This document shows positions 61,181-64,000 of a stretch of 64,000 bases of DNA, in pieces (the stretch's first letter is position 1; each line of letters opens with the position of its first letter). Position numbers and translations under genes: made by a program. Source of the DNA: G963704535 sp963704535 (GTDB taxonomy: Bacteria > Chloroflexota > Chloroflexia > Chloroflexales > Roseiflexaceae); NCBI GenBank assembly GCA_963704535.1, contig OY969916.1:5580001-5644000 (forward strand), read 5' to 3'. Below the pieces are notes generated by a model. That model did not search any database. It had not been told where the DNA came from and saw only the letters and a program-made list of their open reading frames with translations.

Positions 61181-62457
61181 ATCTGGTAGGACAGCTCCAA
61201 CACCTCGACTACATGCATCACCCTGGCCTTCAGGCCCGCGCGGCGCACGCCGGCGAGTAGCTGGAGGTGGCACCCAGTGTTGCTGTTCACGATGATCTCG
61301 GCGCCGGTGGCGGCGATGTCGGCCATCTTGGCCTCAAGAATCGCGGCGGCGATCTGCGGCTGCACAATATTGTAGATCCCCGCGCTCCCACAGCAGCGGT
61401 CGGGGTGCCGCAGCTCGACAAGTTGCAATCCTGGGATGCGCTTGAGCAGGGCGCGCGGCTGGCCGACGATCTTCTGCCCGTGGCGCAAGTGGCACGAGTT
61501 GACGTAGGTTGCCCTGGCGGGTACCGAGCCTTGTGGCGGCACGTGCAGGTGATCGGCCAGGAACTCGTTGATATCGCGCACCTTGGCCGCGAAGATCCTG
61601 GCCCGCTCGGCGTAGGCCGGGTTGTCCTCCAGCAGGCGCGCGTACTCCTTGAGCGCAAGCCCGCAGCCGCCGGCATTGACGATCACGGCCGTGACATCGG
61701 CGGCGAGGAATGCATCGACGTTGCGGCGGGCCAGCTCGCGAGCCAGCGCCTCGTCGCCGGCGTGGTGCTGCGCCGCGCCGCAGCAGGTCTGCGCGAGCGG
61801 GAAGTGGACCGCGTAGCCATTGCGCTGCAACACCCGAATCGTCGCCTCGTTCACCGGCGCAAGGAAGGCTTCCTGGATGCAGCCGATCAGCAGGGCCACC
61901 CGGCCGCGCGGTGTACCGAGGGCCGGCGCCGGGGCGCGGTAGTCGCGGTAGCGCGGCACGATCGACGGCGTGATCGCATCCGCCGCCCGCAGCGGCTGCG
62001 GCAAAAGGTTCAGGGCGCGAACGAGACGCTGCAAGCCGGTCGCCTGGTATAGCCAGGTCAGCCGCGCCAGCAGCTTGAGCCGCTCGCGGTGCGGCAGGAG
62101 CTGGCGCAGCCCCAGCCAGCGCACGGCGCGCTCGGCGGCCCCAGGCCGGCGGCGCTCGGCGATCGCGGCCCGCATCGGCTCGACCAGCGCGCCGTACTGC
62201 ACCCCGGAAGGGCAAGCCGTCTCGCAGGCGCGGCAGCCCAGGCAGCGGTCGATGTGGGTGATCAGCGCGTCGTCGTCGAGCGCGACGCGCCCGGTGGCGA
62301 CGCCGCGCATCAGCGCGATCCGGCCGCGCGGCCCGTCCATCTCGCTGCCGAACACCGGGTAGGTCGGGCAGGTCTCCAGGCACAGCCCGCAGTGGATGCA
62401 CTGGTCGAGCTTGGCCCGGTACTCAGGTGTTGTCAGAAGCTCGATCGCCTGGCTCAT
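61171..62457 (-). CDS. glcF: Glycolate oxidase iron-sulfur subunit
   Basis: 428 residues. Two 4Fe-4S motifs: C20, C23, C26, C30 (CIHCGLCLETCP) and C72, C75, C78, C82 (CLGCRACETACP). Two CCG domains (CCGAAQHHAGDEAL, CCGSAGIYNIV) bind the hinge as in GlcF/LutA. It passes electrons from the FAD subunit GlcD to the quinone pool in glycolate oxidation; GlcD and GlcE are not in the window on this side. Start 62457 has GGAG 10 nt upstream and overlaps the GNAT gene by 35 bp, so the two are coupled. Confidence 0.93.
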   Translation of the reverse strand: MSQAIELLTTPEYRAKLDQCIHCGLCLETCPTYPVFGSEMDGPRGRIALMRGVATGRVALDDDALITHIDRCLGCRACETACPSGVQYGALVEPMRAAIAERRRPGAAERAVRWLGLRQLLPHRERLKLLARLTWLYQATGLQRLVRALNLLPQPLRAADAITPSIVPRYRDYRAPAPALGTPRGRVALLIGCIQEAFLAPVNEATIRVLQRNGYAVHFPLAQTCCGAAQHHAGDEALARELARRNVDAFLAADVTAVIVNAGGCGLALKEYARLLEDNPAYAERARIFAAKVRDINEFLADHLHVPPQGSVPARATYVNSCHLRHGQKIVGQPRALLKRIPGLQLVELRHPDRCCGSAGIYNIVQPQIAAAILEAKMADIAATGAEIIVNSNTGCHLQLLAGVRRAGLKARVMHVVEVLELSYQIDA

Positions 62458-63043
62458 AGACGGCGGTCTCCATATCTAGCATACCAGCATTGAGCGCGGC
62501 CCATTCCTGCTCCAGGATACCATACAGCAACGTATCCCACCAGCGCCCTTTGAACCAGTCGCTCTCCCGTAGGCGGCCCTCCGGCAGCATCCCGACCTTC
62601 TCCAGTACCCGCACCGAGGCCACATTCTCGGCATTGCAAGATGCCCAGATCCGGTGCAGGCGCAGGTCCTGAAAGCCGAAGCGCACCAGTTCGCGGATCG
62701 CTTCGGTGGCGTAGCCCTGGCGCCAATCGGGCGGCGCCAGCTCGTAGCCGATATCGGCTTGCGTGGCATCGGCCATCTTCCGACGCAGATTCGCCAGCCC
62801 AAGCAGGCGGCCCTCGCCGCGCAGCACGATCGCAAAATGGAAGTTGCGCCGGGATTGCTCGTGGTTCAGCGCGACCAGGTCCTGGACGAACTGCTGAACA
62901 TCGGCGGCGGTTCGCTCGGTCCACGGATAATACCGGAGGTAGCGCGGGTCGTTCTGGTACGCCAGCACCGCGCGCCAATCCTCGTCCGTCACCTCGCGCA
63001 GGCGCAGACGGGCGGTTTCGAGCAGCATGGGTGGTTCTCTCAT
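62423..63043 (-). CDS. GNAT acetyltransferase, RimJ/RimL type
   Basis: 206 residues. ETARLRLREVTDEDW at the start, GYELAPPDWRQGYATEAIRELV (acetyl-CoA loop R/Q-x-x-GYA), and NAENVASVRVLEKVGMLPEG: canonical RimJ/RimL (Acetyltransf_3). Acetylates a protein N-terminus or small molecule. The C-terminal 25 residues overlap the glcF start. Start 63043 is used; ATG 63028 is an alternative. Confidence 0.9.
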   Translation of the reverse strand: MREPPMLLETARLRLREVTDEDWRAVLAYQNDPRYLRYYPWTERTAADVQQFVQDLVALNHEQSRRNFHFAIVLRGEGRLLGLANLRRKMADATQADIGYELAPPDWRQGYATEAIRELVRFGFQDLRLHRIWASCNAENVASVRVLEKVGMLPEGRLRESDWFKGRWWDTLLYGILEQEWAALNAGMLDMETAVYEPGDRASDNT

Positions 63044-63066
63044 ATCCAGGTGAAATGCGATGGTGT

Positions 63067-63309
63067 TTATTCGTTTGGTCCAGGGCCGTTCGTCGCATCC
63101 ACGTCCAAATGATCCCGTAAGAGTTGATCAGTCGTCACCTGAAACAAATCCGCCACACGCAACACAAATTCTACATTGGGCTTTTTCTTCCCAATCTCAA
63201 TGTCGTAAACATAACCATGCCCGGTGTAGCCTAACGCGCTGGTCAATTCACGCACGCTCAGCCCACGCCGCAGTCGCAAAGTGCGCAGTTTTTCGCCAAA
63301 CCGGTGCAT
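63067..63309 (-). CDS. XRE-family helix-turn-helix regulator
   Basis: 80 residues: one HTH_3 domain (FGEKLRTLRLRRGLSVRELT, GYVYDIEIGKKKPN) and a short acidic tail. Single-domain Cro/CI-like DNA-binding protein. Start 63309 fits the domain; an upstream in-frame codon at 63351 adds 14 unrelated residues. The following 200 bp (63352-63552) hold no gene except the divergent ArsR promoter. Confidence 0.88.
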   Translation of the reverse strand: MHRFGEKLRTLRLRRGLSVRELTSALGYTGHGYVYDIEIGKKKPNVEFVLRVADLFQVTTDQLLRDHLDVDATNGPGPNE

Positions 63310-63518
63310 GCTCAAGCGCTCCACTGGACTTTGACAAATGGCGTTGGCCATGATATTGTAACGCTATAGAGTTACAGATTGCGAATATCCCGCGCACTGC
63401 TGGAAACAGCCGCAGGACGAGTATCGGCGGGTACGCGCCAGCGTACGGCTATTGTAGCATGGCAATAGCTGCGCTGCTGCATACCTGCCTCACAGAGCCG
63501 TAGCCCATGAACTGCCTC

Positions 63519-63552
63519 TTGACATATTCCCATATGGGTATATAATATACCC
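63519..63552 (+). promoter_or_regulatory. ArsR-family promoter with operator, probably leaderless
   Basis: TTGACA (63519-63524), 16 bp, TATAAT (63541-63546). A 17-bp palindrome GGGTATAT-A-ATATACCC (63536-63552) covers the -10, and CCCATATGGG (63529-63538) is a second palindrome. ATG 63553 begins 7 nt after the -10, so the transcript is expected to start at or within a base of the start codon. Confidence 0.75.
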
Positions 63553-63909
63553 ATGGCACGAGCAGCGACGACAACAGATGCATTCAACGCAGTGGCGGAA
63601 CCCCGGCGGCGGCAGATCTTGGACGTCCTCGCCGGCGGGGAGCGCTCCGTGAACGATCTCGTCACACTGCTCGACCTGGCCCAACCGCTAGTGTCCAAGC
63701 ACCTGCGCGTCCTTCGGGAGGTGGGCCTGGTGGACGTCCGAGACGAAGGGCGGCAACGGATGTACCGGCTGAATGGCCAGGCGCTGAAGCCGATCCACGA
63801 CTGGGTCAAGAACTTCGAACGGGCGTGGAACGAGCGCTTCGAGGCGCTGGACGAACTATTGGAGGAACTCAAAGAAACGGAGGAAGAACATGGTGGCAGT
63901 AGCGAATAA
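63553..63909 (+). CDS. ArsR-family winged-helix repressor
   Basis: 118 residues. Winged helix 13-85: EPRRRQILDVLAGGERSVND, then LAQPLVSKHLRVLREVGLVD and DEGRQRMYRLN. No CxC metal site is seen, so not a metal sensor. The C-terminal helix is typical of the repressors paired with AHSA1 proteins. It overlaps the next gene by 20 bp and likely represses its own promoter at the palindrome above. Confidence 0.93.
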   Translation: MARAATTTDAFNAVAEPRRRQILDVLAGGERSVNDLVTLLDLAQPLVSKHLRVLREVGLVDVRDEGRQRMYRLNGQALKPIHDWVKNFERAWNERFEALDELLEELKETEEEHGGSSE

Positions 63910-64000
63910 GGGCACGGCAGTGGTCACGCTCCCGTCCGACACGCAGATCCTGATCACGCGGGAGTTCAACGCGCCCAAGCACCTGGTCTACAAGGCGTGG
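63890..64000 (+). CDS. SRPBCC (AHSA1-like) protein, N-terminal part
   Basis: 37 residues before the window end: MVAVANKGTAVVTLPSDTQI then LITREFNAPKHLVYKAW, the usual start of AHSA1/START-like proteins that follow ArsR repressors. GGAGGA 5 nt upstream of the ATG. Incomplete at the right edge. Confidence 0.82.
   Translation, partial: MVAVANKGTAVVTLPSDTQILITREFNAPKHLVYKAW

Noticed and set aside
1..64000. tRNA, rRNA, tmRNA or riboswitch genes
   Set aside because: No stretch with cloverleaf-type or conserved RNA sequence was recognised on either strand; absence is by eye only.

Overview
The window is GC-rich bacterial DNA with no rRNA or tRNA gene. The content suggests a filamentous Chloroflexota (Chloroflexia / Roseiflexaceae-like) chromosome. 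This is inferred from DUF4058 and Uma2 proteins, MalT-type LuxR regulators, a carotenoid-type glycosyltransferase and phytoene-desaturase-like oxidoreductase, a DnaJ-pseudokinase/VWA pair, and a very heavy load of short palindromic, tandem and heptanucleotide repeats. No marker gene fixes the taxonomy.

Layout. 0.6-6.2 kb: a pterin/folate patch (folE with a RibD-C-type reductase on the minus strand, folB followed by a UDP-type glycosyltransferase on the plus strand), a ferredoxin-reductase-like flavoprotein and an internally deleted methyltransferase. 6.3-15.6 kb: DUF4058 protein, MFS remnant, acyltransferase, small membrane protein, RRM protein, phosphoribosyltransferase, the DnaJ-pseudokinase plus VWA pair, a frameshifted PurA-like gene and a VapC-type toxin with a small partner.

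15.6-38.2 kb is the most unusual part: ten minus-strand genes, several overlapping or coupled. They encode two giant DUF6603-like proteins (one fused, one split over two ORFs), two soluble ComEC-like metallo-beta-lactamase-fold proteins, a LamG / fibre / H-type-lectin protein, a 1257-residue protein, a 610-residue protein, a 64-residue protein and a helical 262-residue protein. None has an obvious signal peptide. The two DUF6603 genes share a near-identical 1.9-kb 3' half. I know of no described system with this set and propose it as a candidate new system, possibly a surface or tail-fibre-like assembly; its function is unknown.

39.5-64 kb: FAD oxidoreductase, IS5-type transposase remnant, secreted two-CXXCH protein, secreted dienelactone-hydrolase-like enzyme, frameshifted MalT-type regulator, GT2 and GT4 glycosyltransferases, GNAT enzymes, MoxR ATPase, a LuxR response regulator with a degenerate receiver, a beta-propeller lipoprotein with a frameshift, Uma2 nuclease, an amidohydrolase-CYTH fusion coupled to coaE, a cell-wall-anchor-like protein, GlcF, an XRE regulator, and an ArsR-AHSA1 operon cut by the window end.

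Repeats form a second theme. GC-rich tandem arrays sit within about 10-90 nt upstream of start codons. Two MITE-like families lie directly on stop codons. Heptanucleotide fold-back tracts are inserted in frame inside at least three protein genes.
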